Source: Mesorhizobium amorphae CCNWGS0123 (GTDB taxonomy: Bacteria; Pseudomonadota; Alphaproteobacteria; Rhizobiales; Rhizobiaceae). Taken from it: 64,000 bases of DNA. Position 1 is the stretch's first letter; each line of letters begins with the position of its first letter. The position numbers and the translations under genes were made by a program. Below are positions 53,791 to 63,199 of this stretch, one piece after another. The stretch spans positions 5,826,001-5,890,000 of the forward strand of contig NZ_CP015318.1 in assembly GCF_001686985.1 (NCBI RefSeq), given 5' to 3'. The notes beneath the pieces are model-generated. The model was not told where the DNA came from and searched no databases. It saw nothing but the letters and a program-made list of their open reading frames with translations.

Positions 53791-55241
53791 GAGGTGCGAC
53801 CATCATCGGCCGCGCCATCGGCCTGCTGCTGCTGACCGCCGGGCCGCCCTCGACCGGCTTCGCGGAGGAGGCCTTGCAACCCTACCAACTGGTGCGCTCG
53901 CTGCAGCTCGTGCAGGACCGTATCGCCGCGGGCGATCATGCGGCGCTGCCGATGCAGGCCAAGCTTCTGGAAATGGTCGACACGCGCCTGCGCGCGGCGG
54001 ATGCCGAAGATTTCAGGGAGCCGAAGAATTTCCGCGCCTTGCTCGTCTACGGCATGAGCGGCGGCAACCCGGTCACGGTCGAGGCGGCGACTTCACGCGC
54101 CGAAGCCGATCCGCAGAGCCATGCCATCGCCAAGGCTATCATCGACTATCTGAACGGCCGGCCCGCCAAGGCGATAGAGGCACTGAAGCCGATCGACCCG
54201 ATGACGCTGCCGAGCGACCTCGGCGCTTTCGTCGCGCTGGTCAAGGGCTCGCTGCTCGCCACCGACGAGCCGGCCGAGGCACTCGCCCTGCTCGACGACG
54301 CCCGCCTGCTCAGCCCCGGCACGCTGGTCGAGGAAGCAGCACTTCGCCGCTCCGTCGGCATCGCTGCAGCGCAGGGAGACGCGGCGCGCTTCGCGCTTGC
54401 TTCCACCCAGTATGTCGCGAGCTATCTCTATTCGCCCTATGCCAGCCAGTTCGCTGACTCCTTCGTTTCGGGCATCATCACGCTGCACATGGCGATCAGC
54501 CAGGACAAGCTCGCCGACATCACCGCGATGATGGATCCCGAACGCGAGAAGGTGATCTATCTGCGTATCGCTCGCCGCGCGGCGATCGACGGACTGACGG
54601 ATCTCTCCGCCTTTGCCGCGGCCAGGGCCGAGCAGGGCCGCAACGGCAACAACAACGAGAACGATCCGCGCGCCCAGCTCTACTCCAGCCTGTCCACCGT
54701 GACGTCGGGCACAATCGACGACGTGCGCGCCAAGCTGGGCAAGATCGACCGCAGCAGGCTTTCGCAAAGCGACCGCGACCTGCTCGATGCCGCGCAAGCC
54801 ATTGCCGGCGAAGTGGTCGCGCCGCCCGCCCCTCTTCCCGCCCAACAACCCGGCCCTGCCGCCGCGCCGAAACCCGAGACCGAAATCGCCGCAACGGACA
54901 AATCCGACGAGGCCGGCCTGCCGCCGGTCGAAGGCGTGATGTCCGAGCAACCGGCAGCCGAAGCATCGACCCTTGCCGCAGTGCCGTCGGAGGCGCCGGC
55001 CGTAGCCGCCGCGCCGCCGGATACGTCGTCAGCGGCTTCTGCTTCCCCGGCGGCGGCGCACGGCTCCGCGCCTGCCGCTGCACCGGCTGTCGCATCCGCG
55101 TCCACCGATGCGCCGGTGCCGCAATCGGCATCGGCATCGGCCGGCGGCCTCGATCCGCACGATCCCACCGACGCGGCGATGATCAACACCCGCCATCAAC
55201 TCGACCTGATCGACCAGATGCTTGGAGCCGCTCCGAAATGA
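53787..55241 (+). CDS. motC: Chemotaxis/motility protein MotC
   Basis: This 484-residue periplasmic protein has a signal peptide (IIGRAIGLLLLTAGPPSTGFA), a helical repeat-like body (YQLVRSLQLVQDRIAAGD; SPYASQFADSFVSGIITL) and an alanine/proline-rich region (residues 350-450) before a short helix (NTRHQLDLIDQMLG). MotC is a rhizobial motor protein stabilised by MotE and linked to the stator. It overlaps motB and fliK by ATGA-type overlaps. Confidence 0.88.
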   Translation: MRGATIIGRAIGLLLLTAGPPSTGFAEEALQPYQLVRSLQLVQDRIAAGDHAALPMQAKLLEMVDTRLRAADAEDFREPKNFRALLVYGMSGGNPVTVEAATSRAEADPQSHAIAKAIIDYLNGRPAKAIEALKPIDPMTLPSDLGAFVALVKGSLLATDEPAEALALLDDARLLSPGTLVEEAALRRSVGIAAAQGDAARFALASTQYVASYLYSPYASQFADSFVSGIITLHMAISQDKLADITAMMDPEREKVIYLRIARRAAIDGLTDLSAFAAARAEQGRNGNNNENDPRAQLYSSLSTVTSGTIDDVRAKLGKIDRSRLSQSDRDLLDAAQAIAGEVVAPPAPLPAQQPGPAAAPKPETEIAATDKSDEAGLPPVEGVMSEQPAAEASTLAAVPSEAPAVAAAPPDTSSAASASPAAAHGSAPAAAPAVASASTDAPVPQSASASAGGLDPHDPTDAAMINTRHQLDLIDQMLGAAPK

Positions 55242-56635
55242 CCACAAGCCTCGGCCAGGCCCTTCCGGGACTTGTTTCCACGCGCGCGCCATCCAAGGCG
55301 GCGGCGACGAACGGCAGCAGCGAGACGTCAAGCTTCGACGACATGGTGCGCGGCACCGAAAAGCCGGCCGGACCGGAAAGCCAGCCGAACGACGCCGGGC
55401 CGCACGGCGCACGATGGGCCAAGGGTGCGTCGGTGAACCTTGGCAAGGCGCAGCCCGACCACGAGCCGCCAGCCAGGGCCGCTTCGCCGAAACAGCCCGC
55501 CGGCAGGATCGCGAAGGCGGATGCCGATACTGATACGGGCAAGGCCAGTGACGACGCGGAACCGGCCGCGCAAAGCGCGAATGTGGCATCGCTTCAGGAC
55601 CGCCTGCCGTTGCTGATGGCCCTGCATGACATTCGGCAATTCTCGGCGGCGGCCAAGGCGGAAGGAAGCGCGGCCACGGCTAACGGGGAGACAGCCGAGC
55701 CGACGCTCGAAAGCCAGCCACTGCCCGCGCAGCAACAGCTTTCCTCCTTGAAGAAATCCCGCTCAAGCTCCGGCTCCGATGCGCGCGATGTCGGCTCCAT
55801 CGCAAAGGCCGAACGCATCGCCAACGGCGTGAGCCTTCCAGGACAGCTCCGGCAGCCGGACGTCGTTGGCTCCGTCCTCAAGGGGCCGCCGCGTCCAGAT
55901 GACGACATTACGATCCCGTCGAAGGACAAGGTCGCGACGGACGTGCCGGCATCGCCGGCAAAACGGCCCGCGCCTGGGTCGAAGAGCCTTGACGCCATCA
56001 GATCGGCGATGCCCTCCGAACAGGGAAAACAGGCTACGTCCACCGCACGCATCGACGTCGTCGCCGAGCAGAGCTTCCCGGCGCCAGCGCAAAGCCCGAT
56101 GAGCCAGACGACATCGGTCCTGATCGACGCCATCGCGTCCGACGGCGGCCTGCGTCAGGCCTTTTCGACGGCCTCCGCGAGCCCGCAGATGGCCAGCTCT
56201 GTTGCCGTTCCGACACATATTCTGAAGATCGAGCTTCACCCGGCCGAGCTTGGCATGGTCACCGCCAGCCTGCGGCTTGCCGGCGAGCAGCTTTCGATCG
56301 AACTGAAGCCCGAAACCCATGAGGCATACCGCCGTCTGGCGGCCGACAGCGAGGCCATCGTCAAGTCGTTGCGCGGGCTCGGTTTCGACGTCGACAAGGT
56401 CGCGATCCTGCAACCTTCGATAGCAGTCCCCACGGCCGCCCGCGCCGATGCAAGCAGTTCCCTGCCGATGTCGACAGGGCGTGAACAGTCCGCCTTTCAG
56501 TCCGGCGACCCGAGCGGCGGCAATGCCGGTTCCGGTGGTCAGCAGCCGGGAAGGAACTACCCCAATGACGCACAGGAAATCGGCCGTGCTGTTTCGCCTG
56601 CTCGCGAGCGCACTGGCGACGGCATGTTTATCTAG
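55238..56635 (+). CDS. fliK: Flagellar hook-length control protein FliK (MotD)
   Basis: This 465-residue protein is polar and disordered-looking for about 300 residues, then has the FliK C-terminal domain (ILKIELHPAELGMVTASLRL; ELKPETHEAYRRLAADSEA). In rhizobia the same gene was first called motD and is now recognised as the hook-length controller. It measures the hook and switches export specificity with FlhB. Its end overlaps the following lytic transglycosylase gene by 71 bases in another frame, which is larger than usual here. Confidence 0.85.
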   Translation: MTTSLGQALPGLVSTRAPSKAAATNGSSETSSFDDMVRGTEKPAGPESQPNDAGPHGARWAKGASVNLGKAQPDHEPPARAASPKQPAGRIAKADADTDTGKASDDAEPAAQSANVASLQDRLPLLMALHDIRQFSAAAKAEGSAATANGETAEPTLESQPLPAQQQLSSLKKSRSSSGSDARDVGSIAKAERIANGVSLPGQLRQPDVVGSVLKGPPRPDDDITIPSKDKVATDVPASPAKRPAPGSKSLDAIRSAMPSEQGKQATSTARIDVVAEQSFPAPAQSPMSQTTSVLIDAIASDGGLRQAFSTASASPQMASSVAVPTHILKIELHPAELGMVTASLRLAGEQLSIELKPETHEAYRRLAADSEAIVKSLRGLGFDVDKVAILQPSIAVPTAARADASSSLPMSTGREQSAFQSGDPSGGNAGSGGQQPGRNYPNDAQEIGRAVSPARERTGDGMFI

Positions 56636-57155
56636 CGTCACCGCCGGCGCTGCGAAAGCGGCCGGCAACCCTTGCGAGCCGGAGATCCTGCGCGCCGCCG
56701 ACCGTTACGGCGTGCCCGCCGGCATCCTCTATGCCGTCGGACTGACCGAGACTGGAAAGAGAGGCAGCCTCCAGCCTAACGCTTTGAACATAGAAGGAAA
56801 AGCTGTCTTCCCCAGGAGCCGGACCGAGGCCCTGGCAACGTTCGAGACTGCCCGCCGCGAAGGCAAGACGCTGATCGATCTCGGCTGCATGCAGATCAAC
56901 CACCACTATCACGCCTCGCATTTCCGCAGCGTCGCCGACATGCTCGATCCGCGCCAGAACGTCGACTACGCGGCGCGGTTCCTGGCCAGCCTCCATGCCC
57001 GTCACCTGACCTGGTCGATGGCGGTGGCCCGCTACCATGCCGGGCCCGACAACGATCCCGCGCAGAAGATCTATGTCTGCCGCGTCATCGCCAACATGGT
57101 CGCCACCGATTTCGGGAAATGGACGCCCAACGCTCGCGATTTCTGCAACCCATAG
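56565..57155 (+). CDS. Flagellar-associated lytic transglycosylase
   Basis: This 196-residue protein has a signal peptide (LLASALATACLSSVTAGA) and an SLT fold with the probable catalytic glutamate in YAVGLTETGKRG (about residue 61), LGCMQINHHYHASHF and a late MAVARYHAGP motif. It would cleave peptidoglycan to let the rod through; no FlgJ muramidase domain was seen elsewhere in the window. The ATG at 56565 (AAGGA upstream) overlaps the end of fliK. It is the last gene before ftcR. Confidence 0.88.
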   Translation: MTHRKSAVLFRLLASALATACLSSVTAGAAKAAGNPCEPEILRAADRYGVPAGILYAVGLTETGKRGSLQPNALNIEGKAVFPRSRTEALATFETARREGKTLIDLGCMQINHHYHASHFRSVADMLDPRQNVDYAARFLASLHARHLTWSMAVARYHAGPDNDPAQKIYVCRVIANMVATDFGKWTPNARDFCNP

Positions 57156-57388
57156 TTGCCAATCGCGCGACAGCCTCGCCGACTTTCTCAGCCCTGCTGG
57201 AGGCAGCCGCGCACTGGCAAGACGCGGCTGCCGATACATCGCCGATGCACCCATGCGACCGCGCTTATTTACGCGTCCCAAAAAAACTCCCAAGAAAATA
57301 GCTACAAGAAATGACGGTTGTTCAGGATTCCCGCCACCGGATACGCCTTTTTCCACGGGGCAAATGAGCTGATTCGGAGGGCGGGCCG

Positions 57389-58057
57389 ATGATCGTGATC
57401 GTTGACGAGCGTGAGCTCGTAACTGAAGGCTATAACTCACTTTTCGATCGCGAAGGCGTCGCCTGTGCAGGCTTCGCTCCGGGCGAATTCGGGGAATGGG
57501 TGAACTCGGCGGCCGACACCGATTTGCGCTCGGTCAGGGCCTTCCTCATCGGCGACTGCCGGGAAGGCGCGATTTCTCCACGCCAAATCCGCGACCGCAC
57601 CGGTGCTCCGGTCATTGCGCTGAGCGAGCAGCACTCGCTCGAAAACACGCTTCGGCTGTTCGAGAGCGGCGTCGACGATGTCATCCGCAAGCCGGTTCAC
57701 ATCCGCGAGATCCTGGCCCGCATCACCGCCATCCGCCGCCGCGCGCAGGAAGACGCGCCCTATACCGAGGTCGGCTCGATGCGCATCTTCATGGACGGCC
57801 GCGATCCCGAGATCGACGGCCAGCCGCTGCCCTTGCCGCGCCGCGAGCGCCGTATCCTCGAATATCTGGCCAGCAATCGCGGACGGCGCGTAACCAAGAC
57901 CCAGGTCTTCAACGCCATCTACGGCATCTTCGACGAGGAGGTCGAGGAGAACGTTGTGGAAAGTCACATCAGCAAGCTGCGCAAGAAGCTGCGCGAAAAA
58001 CTCGGCCACGACCCGATCGATTCCAAGCGCTTCCTTGGCTACCGGCTGGTGTTCTGA
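57389..58057 (+). CDS. ftcR: Flagellar transcriptional regulator FtcR (Rem)
   Basis: This 222-residue OmpR-type regulator has an atypical receiver (MIVIVDERELVTEGYN; candidate phosphoacceptor Asp about residue 56 in LIGDCREG; Lys in VIRKPVH) and a C-terminal winged helix (RRERRILEYLASNRGRRVTK; VESHISKLRKKL). FtcR/Rem activates late flagellar genes and is itself driven by VisNR. No sensor kinase gene is adjacent. A GGAGG site precedes the ATG at 57389. Before it lies a 233-base non-coding stretch. Confidence 0.93.
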   Translation: MIVIVDERELVTEGYNSLFDREGVACAGFAPGEFGEWVNSAADTDLRSVRAFLIGDCREGAISPRQIRDRTGAPVIALSEQHSLENTLRLFESGVDDVIRKPVHIREILARITAIRRRAQEDAPYTEVGSMRIFMDGRDPEIDGQPLPLPRRERRILEYLASNRGRRVTKTQVFNAIYGIFDEEVEENVVESHISKLRKKLREKLGHDPIDSKRFLGYRLVF

Positions 58058-58154
58058 TGCCACGGGTCCGCGCCAGCCTCGCGCAAGACACAACACATAG
58101 GCTCGCGGCCACTGTCATGGGCTCCCCTGTAGCGGGGATTGAGGAGACGTTTCG

Positions 58155-59408
58155 ATGAGCCTCTACGGAATGATGCGAACCGGCGTTTCCGGTATGAACG
58201 CGCAGGCAAACCGCCTGTCCGCTGTGGCTGACAACATCGCCAATTCAGACACCACCGGCTACAAGCGCTCCTCCGCCGAATTCTCGACGCTGGTGATGCC
58301 GAGCACTGGCGGAGCCTACAATTCGGGCGGCGTCACCACCACGATCCGGTCCTCGATCAGCGCCCAGGGTGTGCTCCAGTACACCACCTCGGTCTCGGAC
58401 CTGGCGGTCAATGGCGATGGTTTCTTTGTCGTCCAGGATCCGAGCGGAACGCCCTTCCTCACACGCGCCGGCGCCTTCGTTCCGGATGCCGAGGGCAAGC
58501 TGGTCAATGCCGCCGGCTACCAGCTGATGGCCTACAGCTACGCCAACGGCGTGCCGGCCGCCACCGCCAACGGCTTCGAGGGCCTCGTGCCGGTGCAGAT
58601 CTCCGATCAGGAGATGACGGCAACACCCAGCACCGAGGGCACCTTCACCGGCAATCTGCCGGCGAACTCCACCCCGCCCTCCGGCGCCCTGCCCTCCACC
58701 AACAGCCCGACGGCCGAATACACCTCGAAATCGTCGCTGGTCGCCTACGACAATCTCGGCAACAAGGTGCTGCTCGACGTCTATTTCACCAACACCGGAA
58801 CCGGCACCTGGGAAGTCTCGGTTTTCGACCAGTCCCAGGCCACCGCCGGCACCTCCTTCCCCTATACGGGCGGCGCGCTTGGTTCGGCCAACCTGACCTT
58901 CGACACCACCACCGGCAAGCTCACCGGCGCCGTTGACAGCGTGTCGTTCACCGTGCCGAACGGCGCGGCCATGAACCTCGATCTGGCCAAGCTCACCCAG
59001 CTCGGCACCGGCTACACGGTTTCGGAAGCTGAGGTCAACGGCAACGCGCCGAGCACTATCGAGAAGATCGATATCGGCTCGGATGGCGTCATCTACGCGC
59101 AGTATGAGGACGGCTCCACCAAGCCGCTGTACAAGATCCCGCTGGCTGATGTGACCAGCCCCGACCGCCTTACCGCCTTGCCGGGCAATGTCTATTCGCA
59201 GAGCGCGGATTCGGGCGCGGTACGCATCGGTTTCGCCAGCGAAGGCAAGCTAGGCGCGATCGTCTCCGGCGCGCTCGAGAATTCCAACGTCGACATCGCC
59301 GAGGAACTGACCAACATGATCGCGGCGCAGCGCAGCTACACCGCCAACTCGAAAGTCTTCCAGACGGGTTCCGACCTGATGGATGTCCTTGTCAACCTGA
59401 AGAGATAA
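58155..59408 (+). CDS. flgE: Flagellar hook protein FlgE
   Basis: This 417-residue hook protein has the N-terminal motif (SAVADNIANSDTTGYKRSSA), FFVVQDPSGTPFLTRAGAF, and a C-terminal helix (NSNVDIAEELTNMIAAQRS). It follows ftcR by 97 bases, which contain a small CCCC/GGGG hairpin and a GAGGAG site. It heads the flgE-flgK-flgL group. Confidence 0.95.
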   Translation: MSLYGMMRTGVSGMNAQANRLSAVADNIANSDTTGYKRSSAEFSTLVMPSTGGAYNSGGVTTTIRSSISAQGVLQYTTSVSDLAVNGDGFFVVQDPSGTPFLTRAGAFVPDAEGKLVNAAGYQLMAYSYANGVPAATANGFEGLVPVQISDQEMTATPSTEGTFTGNLPANSTPPSGALPSTNSPTAEYTSKSSLVAYDNLGNKVLLDVYFTNTGTGTWEVSVFDQSQATAGTSFPYTGGALGSANLTFDTTTGKLTGAVDSVSFTVPNGAAMNLDLAKLTQLGTGYTVSEAEVNGNAPSTIEKIDIGSDGVIYAQYEDGSTKPLYKIPLADVTSPDRLTALPGNVYSQSADSGAVRIGFASEGKLGAIVSGALENSNVDIAEELTNMIAAQRSYTANSKVFQTGSDLMDVLVNLKR

Positions 59409-59438
59409 CCGACGGGCGTCAGCCCGTGAAAGAGCCGC

Positions 59439-60890
59439 ATGTCGCTGTCTTCCGCATTGAGCATCGCCCAGTCGTCGCTTCTGGCCACGTCGAAACAGAC
59501 CAGCATCGTCTCCCGCAACGTCGCCGATGCCTCCAATCCGGACTACGCCCGCCGCACCGCGGTCATCACCAGCACGGCGCCCGGCGCCCGTTCCGTGGAG
59601 ATCCAGCGGGCGGCCAACGACCTGCTGTTTCGCCAGAACCTCAGCGCGCTCTCGGCATGGAGCGGCCAGAGCGCGCTCTACAGCGGCATGGACCAGCTGG
59701 ATCTCGCTGTGAACGGTGTCGACAACGCCTCCTCGCCTTCGACCGCGATCGCCAATTTGCAGAATGCGCTGCAGCTCTACGCGACGACGCCGTCCAACCA
59801 GAATCTCGGCGCCAGCGTCATCGACGCAGCCAAGGATGTCGTACGCTCGCTGAACGACGGCACCACGGCGATCCAGGATTTCCGCACCCAGACCGACAGC
59901 CAGATCGCCACCGCCGTCGATGACCTCAACTCGCTGCTCAGCCAGTTCCAGGATGCCAACAAGGCCGTCATCTCCGGAACCCGTTCGGGCACCGACGTGT
60001 CCGACGCTCTCGACCAGCGCGACGCGCTGCTGAAGAAGATTGCCGAGTATGTCCCCGTCTCGACCTTTACGCGCGGCGACAACGACATGGTCATCACCAC
60101 CACCGACGGCACGACGCTGTTCGAGACCGTGCCGCGCTCGGTGAGCTTCACTCCGTCGGCCGGCTACACCGCCGGCACCCCTGGCAACACCATCTATATC
60201 GACAACGTCCCGGTCTCCGCCGGCACCGGCGACAACACCAGCGCCGTCGGCAAGCTCGCCGGCCTGATCACTTTGCGCGACAGCGTCGCCGCAACCATGC
60301 AGAGCCAGCTCGACGAGACCGCGCGCGGTCTCATCACCGCCTTCGCCGAAAACGCGCCGTCGCAATCCGATGCGGCCGGCCTGTTCACCTGGTCCGGCGC
60401 GCCCGCCGTGCCGGCGGCCGGTACGCTGGTCAATGGCCTTGCCGGTTCGATCAGCGTCAACACGGCGATGGATCCGAGCGCCGGCGGTGACCCGGCGCTG
60501 CTGCGCGACGGCGGCGCCAACGGCGCGGCCTATATCCTCAACACCAGCGGCTCATCCTATTCCGACCTATTGATCGCCTATGGCGACAGGCTCGACCAGC
60601 CGATGGCCTTCGATGCCGCCGCCGGCATCACGACGACATCCAGCGTCTCCGATTATGCCGCCAACGCCATCGGCTGGTTCGAAGGCGTGCGCCAGCAGGC
60701 CTCGACGACCGCCGACGCCAAGGAAGCGCTGGCCACGCGCACGGCCGAGGCGCTGTCCAACGACACCGGCGTCAATGTCGACCAGGAAATGTCGCTGCTG
60801 CTCGATCTCGAACACACCTATCAGGCCTCGGCGCGCATGATGAAGACTGTCGACGACATGCTGTCAGCCCTGCTCGATGCCGTGGGATAA
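59439..60890 (+). CDS. flgK: Flagellar hook-filament junction protein FlgK
   Basis: This 483-residue junction protein starts SLSSALSIAQSSLLATSKQT and has the rod-like N-terminal motif (SNVADASNPDYARRT pattern) and a C-terminal FlgK helix (VDQEMSLLLDLEHTYQASAR). It joins the hook to the filament. It lies 30 bases after flgE and four before flgL. Confidence 0.92.
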   Translation: MSLSSALSIAQSSLLATSKQTSIVSRNVADASNPDYARRTAVITSTAPGARSVEIQRAANDLLFRQNLSALSAWSGQSALYSGMDQLDLAVNGVDNASSPSTAIANLQNALQLYATTPSNQNLGASVIDAAKDVVRSLNDGTTAIQDFRTQTDSQIATAVDDLNSLLSQFQDANKAVISGTRSGTDVSDALDQRDALLKKIAEYVPVSTFTRGDNDMVITTTDGTTLFETVPRSVSFTPSAGYTAGTPGNTIYIDNVPVSAGTGDNTSAVGKLAGLITLRDSVAATMQSQLDETARGLITAFAENAPSQSDAAGLFTWSGAPAVPAAGTLVNGLAGSISVNTAMDPSAGGDPALLRDGGANGAAYILNTSGSSYSDLLIAYGDRLDQPMAFDAAAGITTTSSVSDYAANAIGWFEGVRQQASTTADAKEALATRTAEALSNDTGVNVDQEMSLLLDLEHTYQASARMMKTVDDMLSALLDAVG

Positions 60891-60893
60891 TCC

Positions 60894-61946
60894 ATGAAAG
60901 CCACATCCGTCTCCTCAGCTGCATTGTCCAATGCCATGCGCTATCAGCAGATGCGCATGCAGGCCGACCTGGTCAAGGCGACGAAGGAATCGTCGACCGG
61001 TCAGGTCGCCGATGTCGGACTGGCGCTTGGCGGACGCACGACCCAGGCCGTGACCTTCCAGCGCGATCTCGACCGGCTGAACGGCATCATCGATTCCAAT
61101 GCGCTGGTCGCCGCCCGGCTCACATCGACCCAGGATTCGCTTGGCCAGCTCTCCGATGTCGCCCAGAGTTTCCTCTCGGCCCTGACCAGCGCCGTATCCG
61201 GCGATTCCTCGACCAGCATCACGCGGGCCGCCGGCGCCTCGGCGCTGCAGCAGATGACGGGAATCCTCAACACCGGCGTGAATGGCGAATATCTGTTCGC
61301 TGGCACCAACACCGACGTCAAGCCGATCGATGATTTCACGTCCACCGGCTCCCCCGCCAAGGCTGCCTTCGACGCTTCCTTCGTCGCCTATTTCGGTTTC
61401 GCGCAGGACGATCCGGCCGCAGCCAGCATCACTGCTGCCCAGATGGATGATTTCATCACCACCAGCGTCGAGCCGCAGTTCCTCGGCGCGGGCTGGCAAG
61501 GCACCTGGTCGAACGCCACCGATGAGCAGATCACCAGCCGCATTGCGCTCAACGAAACCACCGAAACCTCGGTCAGCGCCAACGAAGAAGGCATCCGCAA
61601 GCTCGCCATGGCATCGGCCATGGTCACCAGCCTGCTTTCGAGCAGCACCATCAGCCAGGCGGCGAGGACTGCGGTCACCAGCCGCGCCCAGACGCTGGTC
61701 GGCGAAGCCATCGGCGGGCTGGTCCAGGTGCAGTCCGAGGCCGGCCTTGCCCAGAAGCGCGTGTCCGACGCCACCGATCGCATGAAAACCCAGGTCGACC
61801 TGTTCGAGAAGCATATCATCGACCTCGTAGGCGTCGATCCCGCCGAGGCCGCGACCCGCGTCGCCGACCTGACGCAGCATATCGAGACGTCCTTCGCGCT
61901 GACGGCGCGCCTGCAGCAACTCAGCCTGTTGAATTACCTGACCTGA
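60894..61946 (+). CDS. flgL: Flagellar hook-filament junction protein FlgL
   Basis: This 350-residue protein has flagellin-like ends (SNAMRYQQMRMQADLVKAT; HIIDLVGVDPAEAATRVAD) and a central junction domain. It follows flgK by three bases. Its length and terminal helices match FlgL better than flagellin, and its position in the hook operon is decisive. Confidence 0.9.
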   Translation: MKATSVSSAALSNAMRYQQMRMQADLVKATKESSTGQVADVGLALGGRTTQAVTFQRDLDRLNGIIDSNALVAARLTSTQDSLGQLSDVAQSFLSALTSAVSGDSSTSITRAAGASALQQMTGILNTGVNGEYLFAGTNTDVKPIDDFTSTGSPAKAAFDASFVAYFGFAQDDPAAASITAAQMDDFITTSVEPQFLGAGWQGTWSNATDEQITSRIALNETTETSVSANEEGIRKLAMASAMVTSLLSSSTISQAARTAVTSRAQTLVGEAIGGLVQVQSEAGLAQKRVSDATDRMKTQVDLFEKHIIDLVGVDPAEAATRVADLTQHIETSFALTARLQQLSLLNYLT

Positions 61947-61977
61947 AACCACCCACCGGAACGGCAGAGCTCCCAAG

Positions 61978-62325
61978 ATGTACCAATTCTCCTACGCCGA
62001 CATCCAGACCGACTCCGTCGCCGACGCGAAGGACCGGGAGCGGCAGCTGCTCACCCGCTCGATCGACATGCTCGCGGCGGCGGCGGCCGTCGGCCATGGT
62101 TCGATGGAAGCAGCCGAGGCGCTGCACTTCACCAACCGGGTATGGACAACCTTTGTCGAGGATCTCGGCTCCAGCGACAATGCCCTGCCCAAGGAACTGC
62201 GCGCCAACCTGATCTCCATCGGCCTGTGGCTGCTGCGCGAAGCCGAGGACATCCGCCAGGGTCGCACGAACAATTTCGAAGGCCTTATCGAAGTGTCCCA
62301 GATCATCCGGGACGGCATTCAATGA
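61978..62325 (+). CDS. flaF: Flagellin synthesis regulator FlaF
   Basis: This 115-residue cytoplasmic protein (MYQFSYADIQTDSVADAKD; LISIGLWLLREAEDIRQG) belongs to the FlaF family, which promotes flagellin synthesis or secretion in alphaproteobacteria. It is paired with flbT, and the stop codon overlaps flbT's start by four bases. Confidence 0.93.
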   Translation: MYQFSYADIQTDSVADAKDRERQLLTRSIDMLAAAAAVGHGSMEAAEALHFTNRVWTTFVEDLGSSDNALPKELRANLISIGLWLLREAEDIRQGRTNNFEGLIEVSQIIRDGIQ

Positions 62326-62765
62326 CCAACACGCTGAAGATATCGCTGAAGCCGAACGAGAAGATCTACATCAACGGCGCCGTCATCCGCGTCGACCGCA
62401 AGGTCGCCATCGAGCTGATGAACGACGTGCAGTTCCTGCTCGAAAGCCATGTCATCCAGGCCGACGAGGCGTCGACTCCGCTCAAGCAGCTCTATTTCAT
62501 CCTGCAGGTCATGCTGATGAATCCGCAGGCGGCCTCCGAGGCGCGCGACATGTTCCGCCGCTCGCTGCCCATGCTGCTGGCGAGTTTCGAGGACGAGCGG
62601 ATCTGCAGCGCGCTGAAGCAGATCGACCGCATGGTCGGCGAAGACCATATCTATGAGGCGCTGAAGGCGATCCGTGCGCTTTATCCGCTCGAACGCCGCG
62701 CGCTTGGCGGCAATGACGATGTTGCGGGTGCGCCGCGCCCGCTGGCCGTGGGAGCCCGATACTAA
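62322..62765 (+). CDS. flbT: Flagellum biosynthesis repressor FlbT
   Basis: This 147-residue protein (MTNTLKISLKPNEKIYINGA) is an RNA-binding post-transcriptional regulator of flagellin. In Caulobacter it represses by acting on the flagellin 5' leader, while in Brucella it acts positively, so the sign here is unknown. The leaders of flaA and flaB in this window carry hairpins that could be its targets. It overlaps flaF by ATGA and flgD by one base. Confidence 0.95.
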   Translation: MTNTLKISLKPNEKIYINGAVIRVDRKVAIELMNDVQFLLESHVIQADEASTPLKQLYFILQVMLMNPQAASEARDMFRRSLPMLLASFEDERICSALKQIDRMVGEDHIYEALKAIRALYPLERRALGGNDDVAGAPRPLAVGARY

Positions 62766-63172
62766 TGACCGTTGACATGACGACCACCATACCGACCGGC
62801 GCCAATTCGACCACCACGTCGACCTCCAAGACAGCGGTCGACTATCAGTCGTTCCTGAAGCTGCTGATCGCCGAAATGAAGAACCAGGATCCGACCAAGC
62901 CGATGGATTCGACGCAGTATGTAGCCCAGCTCGCCACCTTCTCGCAGGTCGAGCAATCGGTGCAGACCAACACCAAGCTCGACCAGATCATGCAGTCCTC
63001 GGCCTTGTCGCAGGCCGATGCCCTGATCGGCCGTTCGATAACCTCGGCCGACGGCAAGACGTCAGGCACCGTGGCGTCGGTGCGCCTCGCCAGCAGCGGC
63101 CTTATCGCGGTGCTGGCGAACGGCACGGAAATTCCCGTGACCTCGGGCGTCTCGGTCAAGGCCGCGAGCTAG
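62765..63172 (+). CDS. flgD: Flagellar hook capping protein FlgD
   Basis: This 135-residue protein carries the FlgD N-terminal motif (DYQSFLKLLIAEMKNQDPTK then YVAQLATFSQVEQS). It is about half the length of enteric FlgD, whose C-terminal beta domains are missing here, as in other rhizobial FlgD. It is the cap for hook assembly. Confidence 0.92.
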   Translation: MTVDMTTTIPTGANSTTTSTSKTAVDYQSFLKLLIAEMKNQDPTKPMDSTQYVAQLATFSQVEQSVQTNTKLDQIMQSSALSQADALIGRSITSADGKTSGTVASVRLASSGLIAVLANGTEIPVTSGVSVKAAS

Positions 63173-63199
63173 TCGCGAACTATAGCCGAGGCCGGTGCC

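Noticed and set aside
57119..57301. Small 60-codon open frame before ftcR
   Set aside because: It overlaps the end of the lytic transglycosylase in another frame, has no ribosome-binding site, and shows no family resemblance.
58123..58139. Small CCCC/GGGG hairpin between ftcR and flgE as a terminator
   Set aside because: The stem is only about five base pairs with no T run, and it lies just ahead of the flgE ribosome-binding site.
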